Counted from the first letter of the stretch, positions 52,963 to 61,073 are shown. The stretch: DNA of 64,000 nt from Xanthobacteraceae bacterium (GCA_019750915.1 JAIENY010000044.1:1-64000), one strand, 5' to 3'. Numbers and translations: made by a program. Notes: generated by a model not told the origin, from the letters alone.

Positions 52963-53397
52963 TCAGGCCAGCGCTTTCAGATCGACAAGCCCCTTTTCGA
53001 AAAGCCGCGCCTCCTGTTCCCGGCGCAGAGCGACCCCGCGGACCGAAGGTGTTGTCCAAAGTCGCTTCATCGAACGAATGCGATCTGGAATGTCCGAAAA
53101 GCGCCGCGCAGCCATATCCTGCTTGATCGCCCTCATCTCCGAATAACGTGTTCCCTCCGAGCTGAACGACGCCCGCGCACGCCCGTAGACGCGGGGGATC
53201 GGCGCGCCTTCGGTCGAGGCCATGACATCGAGATCGGCCAGACGCGGGCCGACGACGGTACGCGAGGTCGATCCGAATAACGATTGATCGATCAGATTTC
53301 CGGCGAGAGCGCCCGCGATCCGTCCGGCAAGCGCCCCCGCCGGACCGAACACAGCTCCCGCCGCGCTGCCCGCAACCGAAAGAACAAGCGCCGCCAT
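52963..53397 (-). CDS. Truncated GTA baseplate protein (g15 'megatron' N-terminal remnant)
   Basis: A 144-residue frame. Residues 1-75 match the N terminus of the very large (about 1200-1300 residue) GTA/phage baseplate multidomain protein: the Gly/Ala-rich opening, then IDQSLFG, RTVVGPRLADLDVM, STEGAPIPRVYGRAR. From about residue 77 the text (SFSSEGTRYSEMRAIKQDM...) is unrelated and the frame ends. The normal gene has thus lost about 90% of its length, probably through a deletion that fused it to other sequence. It overlaps the NlpC/P60 gene by one base, the normal cluster order. Confidence 0.75.
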   Translation of the reverse strand: MAALVLSVAGSAAGAVFGPAGALAGRIAGALAGNLIDQSLFGSTSRTVVGPRLADLDVMASTEGAPIPRVYGRARASFSSEGTRYSEMRAIKQDMAARRFSDIPDRIRSMKRLWTTPSVRGVALRREQEARLFEKGLVDLKALA

Positions 53398-53852
53398 TAT
53401 TCATCGACTCCCGGAAACCGGAACGCATAGGCCAGACGGCGTCGCCACCACGGCGTGAGGGCGACCTCGCAGACCGCCGCGCCGTCATGCGCGTGGACCA
53501 TGGTGCCCTCGCCGGTAGCGATGGCGACATGCTTGGCAACAAATCCCTCGCGCCAGCGAAACAGCAGCACGTCGCCACCGCCGATCTCGTCCGGCGCAAC
53601 AGGAACAAGGTGACGCCGTGCCGCCTGCGCCAATGTTTCCTCGCCGTGGGCTTCAGCCCAGTCGGGAGCATACGGCGGCGGCAACTCGGGCTCCCGTCCG
53701 ATGCAACTGCGCCAGACACCACGCACCAGGCCAAGACAGTCGCAACCGACATGCCGAACGGAGGCCTGATGGCGATAGCGCGTGCCAATCCAGCTGCGCG
53801 CCTCGCGCACAATGCCGGCGCGAGTGATTGACTCGATCATGGGAGAATCCAT
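53397..53852 (-). CDS. GTA/phage tail peptidase, NlpC/P60 family (g14-like)
   Basis: A 151-residue cysteine peptidase expected to cut peptidoglycan peptides at the tail tip during DNA delivery (TIGR02219-type). The catalytic Cys is in VGCDCLGLVRGVWR near 33-36, and the His in HVAIATGEGTMVHAHDG near 105-120. The gene is head-to-tail with g13-like and g15-like frames. It appears intact. Confidence 0.88.
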   Translation of the reverse strand: MDSPMIESITRAGIVREARSWIGTRYRHQASVRHVGCDCLGLVRGVWRSCIGREPELPPPYAPDWAEAHGEETLAQAARRHLVPVAPDEIGGGDVLLFRWREGFVAKHVAIATGEGTMVHAHDGAAVCEVALTPWWRRRLAYAFRFPGVDE

Positions 53853-54742
53853 CAGGCGTTCAGCGAGCCGCCATCGTTATTGCCAACCGGATTCACACCG
53901 GCGACGATGAAATCGTTGCCCGGAATTTGCGGGAAGCCGCGAAAGTTGAGGCTGTTGGCGAAACGGTCACGGCAGGTTTCGAACCGTTTGTCGCAACCTG
54001 CCGTGACGGAGAATCCGTCGCCGGCCGCGATGGCCTCGCTCGTCGCCTGCCACAGGGCGAGCCGCACGTCGCCCGAAACAACACGATGTTCCTTGATCTC
54101 GACCGACTGACCTGTGTTCGCCCCGCTGGTCCATGCCAAGCGTCCTGCCGTGAACAGCCCGTCGACAAAACCATCCAACCCAAGGACGGTGATTGCCGAG
54201 ACACCATCGATCCTCGTGACCACGCCGGTGCCATGCAATCCCGCCGCTGCGAGATCGACCTGGCACTTTGCATCGCCGAGATCGGCGGCGCACCGTGCTG
54301 TGAACAGCCGCCCGGTTTCTTGCGATAACGCATCGGCCAATCCGCGAAGCTCCGCAGTGAAGGCATCGCCCTGCCGGACGACTTCGCCGAGCGAAGTACG
54401 GGACAACAGAACGCGCAATGACACGTCGCTCCAGTCGACAAGAAAGGTATCGATCTGCGCGGCGTCGTAGCGGCCTGCGGCCAGATCCGCCTCGGTCAGA
54501 GAATCGTCCGCCAGTGCACCCGAAATCTCCGAGGCATCGACCGACAGATCGAAGCGGCTGGTCGCCTCCGACGCATCGAATCCCGTTCCCGCGCGGCAAA
54601 TCACACCATCGATCACAAGATCGCCGTCGTGATCGGTGAAACCCTGCACCACACCGTCGCGGCGCGTCAGAACCCAGCAGCGTGCGAGCGTTGTAACCCC
54701 GGTGTCGAGCTTCACCTGCAGCGCGGATGGAATATCCCTCAT
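53852..54742 (-). CDS. GTA/phage tail hub protein, DUF2163 (g13-like)
   Basis: A 296-residue baseplate hub protein (TIGR02218-type: N-terminal DUF2163 and C-terminal BR0599-like domain). It has the usual opening (LARCWVLTRRDGVVQGFTDHD) and the C-terminal Cys-rich end (FSVTAGCDKRFETCRDRFANSLNFRGFPQIPG cut here into GCDKRFETCRDRF and NFRGFPQIPG). It overlaps the g12-like gene by four bases. It looks complete. Confidence 0.9.
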   Translation of the reverse strand: MRDIPSALQVKLDTGVTTLARCWVLTRRDGVVQGFTDHDGDLVIDGVICRAGTGFDASEATSRFDLSVDASEISGALADDSLTEADLAAGRYDAAQIDTFLVDWSDVSLRVLLSRTSLGEVVRQGDAFTAELRGLADALSQETGRLFTARCAADLGDAKCQVDLAAAGLHGTGVVTRIDGVSAITVLGLDGFVDGLFTAGRLAWTSGANTGQSVEIKEHRVVSGDVRLALWQATSEAIAAGDGFSVTAGCDKRFETCRDRFANSLNFRGFPQIPGNDFIVAGVNPVGNNDGGSLNA

Positions 54743-55380
54743 GGCTTGATCTCCACCAGCGGGATTTTTGGAATCGCACCGGCGTTGAACGCCGAAAGAT
54801 CGACCTCGAGGTAGTCAGTATCGAAACGAACCGGCACGTCGAACAGAAAGCCCGCAGTGACGGCCGCGCCTGGTGGCGGAATATGTCCCGGTTGAAACGT
54901 CACCACTCCAGTTGTCGTATCAAAGATGAAGCCGGCGCTGACCGTCATCTCCACACCACCGACCGCGACGCGCACGCTGCCCGGTACGGGCTTGGCGATC
55001 GGGCGCGCATAAGGTGCAAAGGTGCCGCCGTATGTTTTAACGAGTTGAAACAGGGGCTGCATCCCGTCGCCCGTCCCGATTGCCTGGTCGAGCGGTGTCA
55101 CCGCCGCTGAACCTTCGGCAGAGGAGTTGTCGAGCCTGTCGCGCCAGCGAAATCCATAAAGTTGACCACGCCGCTCCTCGAAGAACGCAACCACCTGCTG
55201 CAATGCCTCGAATGTCTTCACACCGTAGCCCGCGTCATAGCGTCGGCGCGAATGTGCCCAGCGCGCGTTGCGCTGCTCCCGTCCCGAGCCGAAGGTGACA
55301 ATCTCGGTCTTGCGCTCGGGGCCGCCCGCGCTTCTCAATGCGATATCGAGCGGGAAAAGAATCTCGTGAAAACTGCTCAT
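54739..55380 (-). CDS. GTA/phage distal tail protein, DUF2460 (g12-like)
   Basis: A 213-residue protein of the TIGR02217/DUF2460 family, the distal tail ring of RcGTA. Recognisable stretches are FHEILFPLDIALRSAGGPER at the start, NARWAHSRRRYDAGYG near 40, and FFEERRGQLYGFRWRDR near 75. It is four bases after the tape-measure stop. It is complete. Confidence 0.92.
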   Translation of the reverse strand: MSSFHEILFPLDIALRSAGGPERKTEIVTFGSGREQRNARWAHSRRRYDAGYGVKTFEALQQVVAFFEERRGQLYGFRWRDRLDNSSAEGSAAVTPLDQAIGTGDGMQPLFQLVKTYGGTFAPYARPIAKPVPGSVRVAVGGVEMTVSAGFIFDTTTGVVTFQPGHIPPPGAAVTAGFLFDVPVRFDTDYLEVDLSAFNAGAIPKIPLVEIKP

Positions 55381-55384
55381 GCGA

Positions 55385-55972
55385 TCACAACCCTCGCTGG
55401 CCGCGCGCCACCGCGCGTGCGATCTGTCCGGTAATGTAGCTCTCTGAACGGCGGAAGCTGCCAGGATCTGGCGATGCGATTTGCACCGTGATGTTGTTCA
55501 CCGCGCCGCCACCCGAGACACCGAGCCGTCCGTCCGGCCCTCGCCTCAGTGGAATGATCGCCTCCGGCCCTGCCTCGCCCGCGAGGCCGACGCCACCCGG
55601 CGACAAGGGAAAGTAAGTTGGCGCGCCGATCACGCCCCCGGACGCGAACGGCTTCACGGCACCGGTTGCCGCAGCGAGACTCGGACCAGCATTGCTCGCC
55701 GACCCCGACAGCCCGGACAGCAAACTATTAAGGCCGCCGGCGATCGATGTCTCAACCGGTTTCAGCGCGACGTTGAGGGCAATGTTTGATAACCGCAGCG
55801 CAAGCGAGCGCAGCACATCGTCGAATTGTCTTCCACGCGTGATGGATACTGCAAAGGATTGCGTAATCGCGTGCGAGAAAGAGTTCGCGCCGAGTTCGAG
55901 TGCGTGCAACTGCGTGGCAAGATTGGTCGCCGACTGCGACGCATCGCCGAGATTGCCTGAAATGTCGCTCAT
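55385..55972 (-). CDS. GTA/phage tail tape-measure protein (g11-like)
   Basis: A 195-residue short tape-measure protein, about the length of RcGTA g11. Helical N-terminal half with a hydrophobic region; the C-terminal half has the typical FASGGVIGAPTYFPL and GEAGPEAIIPLRRGPDGRLGV segments. Overlaps the preceding small gene by four bases. The length would suit a short GTA tail. Confidence 0.9.
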   Translation of the reverse strand: MSDISGNLGDASQSATNLATQLHALELGANSFSHAITQSFAVSITRGRQFDDVLRSLALRLSNIALNVALKPVETSIAGGLNSLLSGLSGSASNAGPSLAAATGAVKPFASGGVIGAPTYFPLSPGGVGLAGEAGPEAIIPLRRGPDGRLGVSGGGAVNNITVQIASPDPGSFRRSESYITGQIARAVARGQRGL

Positions 55973-56169
55973 GTTCGTTTATTCCGATCCGGAAACCTGG
56001 CCATCAATTCATCGAGCATCGGACGGTCCATCGGCGCCTGCACTGGTCCACGCACCGCGCGGATGGCGAAGGCCAGTTCGCGCGGCGTCATCGCCCAGAA
56101 CTGCGTCGGAGGAAGCCGCAACACGCCAAGACCGAACCCGATCGCCTCGTCCCACGGAAACGGAGTCAT
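55969..56169 (-). CDS. Small phage/GTA protein, rcc01693/TIGR02216 family (g10.1-like)
   Basis: A 66-residue protein with the family pattern FPWDEAIGFGLGVLRLPP, then FWAMTPRELAFAIRAV; it corresponds to the small frame after the tail chaperone in RcGTA, perhaps its second part. The start ATG 56169 overlaps the stop of the previous gene (ATGA). Confidence 0.88.
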   Translation of the reverse strand: MTPFPWDEAIGFGLGVLRLPPTQFWAMTPRELAFAIRAVRGPVQAPMDRPMLDELMARFPDRNKRT

Positions 56170-56489
56170 GGGGTCGCCCCGCTGTCGTCGAAAGTGGCCG
56201 CGATCAAATCGGCCGCGATCCGCACGTAGTCCGCCGCGCCGCCCGGAATCTTCATGGCCGCAACCTCGCCGTCCGTGATGCAAGCACCGGCGCCGCGCAA
56301 GCCCGCGCCAATGATCCGGATGAGATCGCCGGCCGATAGCCGGCCCGATCCGAAGCGTTCCGCCAGCGCCATCAAATCCTCGGCGCCGAACGCACTCTCG
56401 AGTTCGGCGAGTGCGCCAAGCGTGAGGACGAGCGTACGGCGCTCGCCGCCGAGCTCGGCGTCGATCTCTCCGCGATATCTGTTGGCCAT
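56166..56489 (-). CDS. GTA tail assembly chaperone (g10-like)
   Basis: A 107-residue protein of the gene transfer agent TAC family. It begins MANRYRGEIDAELGGE and has the conserved LGALAELESAFGAEDLMALAERF segment. It assists tail assembly with the small g10.1-like product. It is two bases after the tail tube gene. Confidence 0.9.
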   Translation of the reverse strand: MANRYRGEIDAELGGERRTLVLTLGALAELESAFGAEDLMALAERFGSGRLSAGDLIRIIGAGLRGAGACITDGEVAAMKIPGGAADYVRIAADLIAATFDDSGATP

Positions 56490-56491
56490 GC

Positions 56492-56899
56492 TCAGGCTGC
56501 CGTGAATGCGAGAGAGCCGGCGGATTCCAGGCTGACATCGAACGTCACCTCGCCGTTATGGTCGCCCGCAAATTGCAGACTCGAGATCTGGAATGGCCCC
56601 TCGACGGTGCCGAAGTCCGGCACCACCACCTGGCACGACTTGATCGTGCCCTCAAAGAAGGCCTCCCGCATCAACGCATCGGACGCGGCATCCTTGAACA
56701 ATCCGCGCCCCGAGATCGAGGCGCGTTTGACACCCGCACCTTCCAGCAGTTCGCGCCATCGGTCGACGGAATCCGCATTGGTGATGTCCACGATCTCCGC
56801 ATTGAACGCGATGTTGCGACTTCGCAGACCTGCGACAGTCATGAAACCGTCGCCGTCGCTCATCTTCAGCAGCAGATCCTTGCCCTTCTGTGCGCCCAT
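56492..56899 (-). CDS. GTA/phage major tail tube protein (g9-like)
   Basis: A 135-residue tail tube protein (TP901-1-type). MGAQKGKDLLLKMSDGDGF at the start, NAEIVDITNADSVDRWRELL in the middle and a beta-rich end. All parts of the short GTA-type form are present. It forms the tube of the short tail. Confidence 0.92.
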   Translation of the reverse strand: MGAQKGKDLLLKMSDGDGFMTVAGLRSRNIAFNAEIVDITNADSVDRWRELLEGAGVKRASISGRGLFKDAASDALMREAFFEGTIKSCQVVVPDFGTVEGPFQISSLQFAGDHNGEVTFDVSLESAGSLAFTAA

Positions 56900-56908
56900 G
56901 GTGTCTCC

Positions 56909-57319
56909 TCAAAAAACCGGTTCGGTCACGGCGCGGAACCGGACCAGTGCGTGATAAGTTTTGCCGTCATTCTCACGTCGGATGTCGGCGACCGAAAATC
57001 GCAGATTCACCAGCCGATGGCCGTCGGGTGAAAGCGCCGCATCGTCGAGCGCCTGCAGCAGCGTGCCTGCAATCACGTGCGCCTCGCGCTGACCGCCCTG
57101 ACGCGACCATGCGTGAAGCGTGAGCTGGTGCTCCTGTGTGTCGCCGCCGTCGCCCGAGATATCGAGCAATCGTGTTTCACCGAGAGTGACATATGGAAAA
57201 GCCGCGTTGCGCGGCGGCTCGTCGTAAACGCGGTTGCCGCCGAGCAAGGCCGTCAGTCCGCTGTCATTCGACAATGCGTCATGGATCGCGGCGCGCAGCG
57301 CCACGTTGGCAGTGGTCAT
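56909..57319 (-). CDS. GTA/phage tail terminator, DUF3168 (g8-like)
   Basis: A 136-residue DUF3168 protein. Typical features are the start ALRAAIHDALSNDSGLTALLG, YVTLGE near 43, and HTWSR-like LHAWSRQGG near 69. It joins tail tube and connector. It lies nine bases upstream of the tube gene, and appears complete. Confidence 0.92.
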   Translation of the reverse strand: MTTANVALRAAIHDALSNDSGLTALLGGNRVYDEPPRNAAFPYVTLGETRLLDISGDGGDTQEHQLTLHAWSRQGGQREAHVIAGTLLQALDDAALSPDGHRLVNLRFSVADIRRENDGKTYHALVRFRAVTEPVF

Positions 57320-57333
57320 GCAAATGATCCCGG

Positions 57334-57648
57334 TCAGGAAATACGCAGTTCAGCGTCGATTTCGATGAAGCGCCTGTCGTCGCGGATTGCGGTGATGGTG
57401 TAGACGCGCGCGCCATCGACAAGGCGATGCGCAAGCGTGAGGCTAAAATTTGAACGCATCACGATCCGGTATGCCTGTGTGGCGCCGTCGCTATCAGCCT
57501 CAACCGAATTGCGCGCGGCAACGGGCGTGACCTGCGCCCAGGCATTGCCGTAACTCGTCCATGTGCGCGTTACGCCGCCCTGATCATCAGGTGTCTCGAC
57601 CGGTTGCTGCAACACCAGCCGGGTTTTCAATTGTCCCGGATCGATCAT
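57334..57648 (-). CDS. GTA/phage head closure (head-tail adaptor) protein (g7-like)
   Basis: A 104-residue protein of the phage head-tail joining family: MIDPGQLKTRLVLQQPVETPD, then the TWTSYGNAWAQVTP motif and a beta-rich end. ATG 57648 overlaps the stop of the connector gene (ATGA). The longer open frame upstream lies inside that gene and is not used. Confidence 0.9.
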   Translation of the reverse strand: MIDPGQLKTRLVLQQPVETPDDQGGVTRTWTSYGNAWAQVTPVAARNSVEADSDGATQAYRIVMRSNFSLTLAHRLVDGARVYTITAIRDDRRFIEIDAELRIS

Positions 57649-58211
57649 AGCGACAACACCCGATAGGAACCGATCATGGCATTGACGCTGGGCGGCAGCA
57701 TCGCCACGCTCTGACCGATCGCAACCAGCCCCCGGTTCTCGTACCAATGCGCGACCACCATGCGGATCGCCTGCAGCAACACCTGCGGCACGTCGGTGGC
57801 GGCACCGAAGCCAATCACGACGTCCAATTCGATTCCCGCAAGCGCACGGCCGGACAGCGGCAAAAACACGCCCGGCGCGGCAATCGTGCCCGAGGCGGCA
57901 TCGACGACGAACCTCGCCACGTCGATCTCGCTAGCGGCATTGGTCTGATCGTAGACGCGCGCGGCGGCGACCGATTGCAGCGGACCGAGCTTGGGCCTGA
58001 TCCGTCCGTCGTCCGGCCATCGGTCCAGCACCAGCCGCCAGGTCTGCGTGATCAGCCCACGACGCGTCAGTGCCTCGACATGGTTGCGCGCGGATGAGAT
58101 CAACGATGCGATGATCGCATCGTCGTCGTCATGTTCCACGCGAAGGAAAGCCTTGGCGTCGGCGACCGAGAGCGGCTCGGTTGCGGGCGAAGCAAGAAGA
58201 AAGGAAGCCAT
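57645..58211 (-). CDS. GTA/phage head-tail connector protein (g6-like)
   Basis: A 188-residue connector of the phiE125 gp8/TIGR02215 type. It has SVADAKAFLRVEHDDDDAIIASLISSAR near the start (the usual acid-rich turn) and RRGLITQTW near 50, and ends with YRVLSL. ATG 58211 gives the usual short N terminus. Normally the capsid gene would be directly upstream; here about 3 kb of other genes intervene. Confidence 0.9.
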   Translation of the reverse strand: MASFLLASPATEPLSVADAKAFLRVEHDDDDAIIASLISSARNHVEALTRRGLITQTWRLVLDRWPDDGRIRPKLGPLQSVAAARVYDQTNAASEIDVARFVVDAASGTIAAPGVFLPLSGRALAGIELDVVIGFGAATDVPQVLLQAIRMVVAHWYENRGLVAIGQSVAMLPPSVNAMIGSYRVLSL

Positions 58212-58262
58212 CGGTTCTCTTTCGGTTGACAAAGTCGGTGCGTCCGGGCTCAAACCGGCACC

Positions 58263-59024
58263 ATGATTGGGCAGATCCGTCCTGTTGTTCTTTCACTCGC
58301 GCTGCTGCTGGCGGCGTCGCCGTGTCACGCCATCACCGGCAGCCGCTCGGCGCCGAGCGAGGCGGTTGCACGCAGCATCGTCACCGTGGTCGGCGCGGGC
58401 GGCGTCGTCTGTACCGGCGCCATGATCGCGCCCAGGGTCGTACTCACCGCCGCACACTGCCTCGGGGCCGGTGTCACCACGCGCGTGGTGGACTATTCCA
58501 GCAAACCGCCGCAGCTACTCATTACCCAGAAGGCACTCGCTCATCCGCAATACAATGCACAGGCGATAGCGGCGCATCGCGCGACCGCCGACATCGCGCT
58601 GTTGCTTCTTGCATCGCCGGTACCGGGCAAGTCACCCGTATCACTCGGGACGCCGCGCCTGCCGATTGCGCCCGGCACAAATTTTACCGTCGCAGGCATC
58701 GGCTCAAGTTCACCGAGCGGCAGCGATGCGGGCGTCGCACGCGCCGCCCACCTTGTCGTGATCGGCCGCCCCGGTACGCTGCAAATTCGTCTGGCCGATC
58801 CGCTGACGCAGAACAAAAGCGCCGGCATGGGTGGCTGCACCGGAGATTCCGGCGCGCCGGTGTTTGAGGATCAGGACGGTCAGAGCCTCGTCACCGGCGT
58901 CGTAAGCTGGTCGACCGGCCCGAATTTCAGCGATGGCTGCGGCGGCGTCACCGGCGTGACGCCACTGACGCTTTATCTCGGTTGGATCGTGACCACCGCG
59001 CGCAGCCTCGGCGCGACGTTTTAG
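58263..59024 (+). CDS. Secreted trypsin-like serine protease (S1 family)
   Basis: A 253-residue chymotrypsin-fold protease with a signal peptide (cut near AITGS, about residue 23). The triad is complete: His in LTAAHCLGAG (near 62), Asp in TADIALLLL (near 109) and Ser in GCTGDSGAPVF (near 200). Cys pairs flank the His and the Ser as in trypsin. It stands on the plus strand inside the minus-strand GTA cluster, starting 52 bases from the connector gene. It may be cargo, or an exported enzyme unrelated to particles. Confidence 0.87.
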   Translation: MIGQIRPVVLSLALLLAASPCHAITGSRSAPSEAVARSIVTVVGAGGVVCTGAMIAPRVVLTAAHCLGAGVTTRVVDYSSKPPQLLITQKALAHPQYNAQAIAAHRATADIALLLLASPVPGKSPVSLGTPRLPIAPGTNFTVAGIGSSSPSGSDAGVARAAHLVVIGRPGTLQIRLADPLTQNKSAGMGGCTGDSGAPVFEDQDGQSLVTGVVSWSTGPNFSDGCGGVTGVTPLTLYLGWIVTTARSLGATF

Positions 59025-59149
59025 ACCCATTGCTCTGGACGCCACGAACAGGCTCGGCAGGTTCCGTCCCCGCCACTGCCAACTGACGCGGCGATCTGCT
59101 ACACACACGCTCCATGAGGGGCGTCGCGCCGCTCAATTCTGGAGACATC

Positions 59150-59419
59150 ATGCTGCTCAAATCATTCGTCATCGCACCACTGATCGCGCTTGCGGTGTTG
59201 GCCTGTGGCGAAGCGGCACTGGCGCAGGAGCAGACCGCACCCAGGCGGCCAAAATTGAAAAGCCTTCACGCCACTGAACCGGCAACAAAACCTGTCACCC
59301 GCCCCCATTCGACGTCTTCGTGTTCCGAATTCGGTGCGGGATTCGCGCGCCTGCCAGGCAGTGATACGTGCATACGCATCGGTGGCAGCGTCTCCGTCGG
59401 GGCCGGCGGACGGTTCTGA
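59150..59419 (+). CDS. Small secreted protein with a porin N-terminal motif
   Basis: An 89-residue protein: signal peptide ending in ALAQ (near 26), then a Lys/Pro/Thr-rich linker, then CSEFGAGFARLPGSDTCIRI, a two-Cys motif found in Bradyrhizobium-type porins just before the first strand. Here the barrel is absent and the protein ends about 10 residues later. It is either a free-standing version or a remnant of a porin gene. A second in-frame ATG lies 12 codons earlier. Confidence 0.6.
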   Translation: MLLKSFVIAPLIALAVLACGEAALAQEQTAPRRPKLKSLHATEPATKPVTRPHSTSSCSEFGAGFARLPGSDTCIRIGGSVSVGAGGRF

Positions 59420-59456
59420 CGCCCGTTCGCGACCGACGATGAATCCGCGTTGGCCT

Positions 59457-59669
59457 TCAGTGGCGACGCTTACGTTTTTTCCTGAGCGTTTCAGCGCTCG
59501 GTCGAACGTGGTCTGGCTGCGCCCCCAGAGTCTTGCGCGACTCCTGCAACGCGCGCTGATAACCGGGCGAATTCAAAAGCTGCGCGCCACCGCCCCGCGC
59601 AAAGGCGACGTCGGCCGAGGCCATCAAAGCAACCATGGCGACCAGAATTGTGCACCTGACCGTTCCCAT
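59457..59669 (-). CDS. Small exported basic protein (70 aa)
   Basis: A 70-residue protein with a signal peptide (about 1-24) and a short basic mature part that ends RKKRKRRH. AGGA lies eight bases before ATG 59669. No family is recognised. It is convergent with the porin-motif gene and follows the PilZ frame on the same strand. Confidence 0.5.
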   Translation of the reverse strand: MGTVRCTILVAMVALMASADVAFARGGGAQLLNSPGYQRALQESRKTLGAQPDHVRPSAETLRKKRKRRH

Positions 59670-59691
59670 CGCCTGATCCTGAACGACCGCG

Positions 59692-59943
59692 CTATTGAAA
59701 CGCAACACCGACCTTTCGCCCGGCAACCCAGGCGACGCGGCATTTCTTCCTGGTCTTGCCATGGATCAGTTCAAACCGCTTCGGCAGCGTGATGCCGGGA
59801 TTGACCTGAAGGCATACCCCGCCCGCGCCGTAATCGACGATGGAACAGTCAATCAGCGGAGACTTGTTATCGATTGCAATCTTGCCCGCGCTCGAAATCA
59901 GTCCCGACGGCCTGATGCGCGCAAAGCGCCTGTTCTGAACCAC
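59692..59943 (-). CDS. Small PilZ-domain protein (83 aa)
   Basis: A single-domain PilZ-like protein. It begins VQNRRFARIRPSG and has LIDCSIVDYGAGGVCLQV at the usual D/NxSxxG position (here DYGAGG, the Ser replaced by Gly) and a C-terminal WVAGRKVGVAF strand. GTG 59943 is chosen as start because GGAGGG lies just upstream; the frame remains open for 81 more codons without a matching ribosome site or domain. The altered motif makes c-di-GMP binding uncertain. Confidence 0.65.
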   Translation of the reverse strand: MVQNRRFARIRPSGLISSAGKIAIDNKSPLIDCSIVDYGAGGVCLQVNPGITLPKRFELIHGKTRKKCRVAWVAGRKVGVAFQ

Positions 59944-60148
59944 CGTGCCCTCCAAATCTTCAGCACAGATCGACGGCTCGCGTCTTAATATACGGTAGCT
60001 ATATGACGACAGGCGTGAAGGAGCGGTTAAGGGCAGACATTCTGTGTCTTGAAAAACGTGCCCGGACACAGGGCCGTAGCGGTCCCGGTTCTGCGATGCA
60101 TCGCTACGCGCTGCATCGCGCCCGGGACATAGCCACGACGACGCGAAA

Positions 60149-60243
60149 CTCAGCTCGCCGCGAACTTGAGGTGCTTGATCGGACAACAGTGGCGAAAGTC
60201 GTCGAACGCTGTCGACAATGAATTCACCGCGATGTCCGGCATA
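60149..60243 (-). pseudogene. Degraded fragment of a capsid gene 3' end
   Basis: The segment beginning CAGCTCGCCGCGAACTTGA matches the last bases of the capsid gene (61265 onwards, TAGCTCGCCGCGAACTTGA). The segment around 60203-60243, including GAATTCACCGCGATGTCC, matches the capsid gene at about 61428-61467 with scattered changes. About 120 bases between the two matching parts are missing. It is thus a diverged, internally deleted copy of the capsid 3' end, and not translated. The flanking parts of 59944-60301 hold no recognised gene. Confidence 0.7.
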
Positions 60244-60301
60244 TTACCCTCGACTGCCGACAACATTCTCAAGTCGGCTTATAAAAGCCGCTATCTAGAT
60301 T

Positions 60302-60469
60302 TCAGGGTTCCCGCCGCATCACCCGCGAAGGGCCACTCCTGCCTGTCGACGATGTTTGTATGACCGCCCTCGCTTCAGCGTAAGCCAGCGCCAACGTCAT
60401 ATGCGCGGTCATCAATCTAACTTTAAGCTCCGGATGATCATAAAGTGTCATTAGTACGTGTCGTCTCAT
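60302..60469 (-). pseudogene. C-terminal fragment of a DUF2019 protein
   Basis: A 55-codon frame whose start ATG overlaps the TAA stop of the complete DUF2019 gene (TAATG). The product, with LYDHPELKVRLMTAHMTLAL and AYAEARAV, resembles the C-terminal half of DUF2019 proteins. It lacks the N-terminal half, so it looks like the remnant of a second copy, perhaps still translated by reinitiation. Confidence 0.5.
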
Positions 60470-60846
60470 TACTTTGAGCGCCGCTCCGAAGCGGCCAGCT
60501 CTTGCATGATTAAATACGTGCCAGCATGACCAGCGATCGGATAGACTTTGGAATCTGCGATTGCCTCCATCTGAAGCCTGGCTTCGACCGGCATGATGCT
60601 CATCAAATTGGCAGCCGCGTGATAGCGTACCTGCAGATTTGGATGAGTGAAAAGGGCGACTAATGCGCCATGCTGGTTTCCTGGCCGTTTTTGAAGTTCT
60701 TTTTTTACGTCGCTGATTTGAACGACGAGCCGGTCGCATTCAGACACCCAAGCAGAATTCGCCGCCTCTTCATCCTGCAAGCAGAGTTTTACAAACCTGT
60801 CGAGTAACTGCGCTACACTCAGCCTGGAAAGATCAACGGAAGTCAT
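60469..60846 (-). CDS. DUF2019 domain protein (possible immunity-like)
   Basis: A 125-residue helical protein of the DUF2019 family: LLDRFVKLCLQDEEAA at about 14-29 and a HEAT-like second part (LFTHPNLQVRYHAAANLM, about 66-83). Such proteins often follow polymorphic toxin or Rhs fragments and are thought to be immunity proteins. Here the start overlaps the stop of a truncated upstream frame by four bases (ATGA). The role in this strain is unknown. Confidence 0.7.
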   Translation of the reverse strand: MTSVDLSRLSVAQLLDRFVKLCLQDEEAANSAWVSECDRLVVQISDVKKELQKRPGNQHGALVALFTHPNLQVRYHAAANLMSIMPVEARLQMEAIADSKVYPIAGHAGTYLIMQELAASERRSK

Positions 60847-61073
60847 TTGAGAACTCCGTATTTTCTCATGATAGCCAATCCAACGGAACGCCTCGTCTCG
60901 AAATCCCTATCCTCAAGATACGATCGCAAAGTTCGAAACGTTCCATCTGGCTGCTCAGTTTTTATCGCATATTCGGCAGTAATATCGATGTGCTTCAGAA
61001 CAGGAATGCGAGCGAGATTGTCGCGACCTTGGATAATACTCTCGGGAAATCCTGCGGCACGAGCCGCAGCCAT
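60843..61073 (-). CDS. C-terminal protein fragment coupled to DUF2019 (76 aa)
   Basis: A 76-codon frame that seems to be the end of a larger protein: it opens in mid-domain (AAGFPESIIQGRDNLARIPVLKHIDI) and a stop codon lies two codons before the ATG. The remaining part reads AEYAIKTEQPDGTFRTLRSYL. The size, place and overlap with DUF2019 suggest the C-terminal end of a toxin or a DUF2019 partner cut off by the rearrangement that brought the capsid gene next to it. No catalytic motif is recognised. Confidence 0.45.
   Translation of the reverse strand: MAAARAAGFPESIIQGRDNLARIPVLKHIDITAEYAIKTEQPDGTFRTLRSYLEDRDFETRRSVGLAIMRKYGVLK

Noticed and set aside
60003-60221. A 72-codon plus-strand frame near the capsid remnant
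   Set aside because: It covers the degraded capsid copy in the wrong direction and has no ribosome site or motif.
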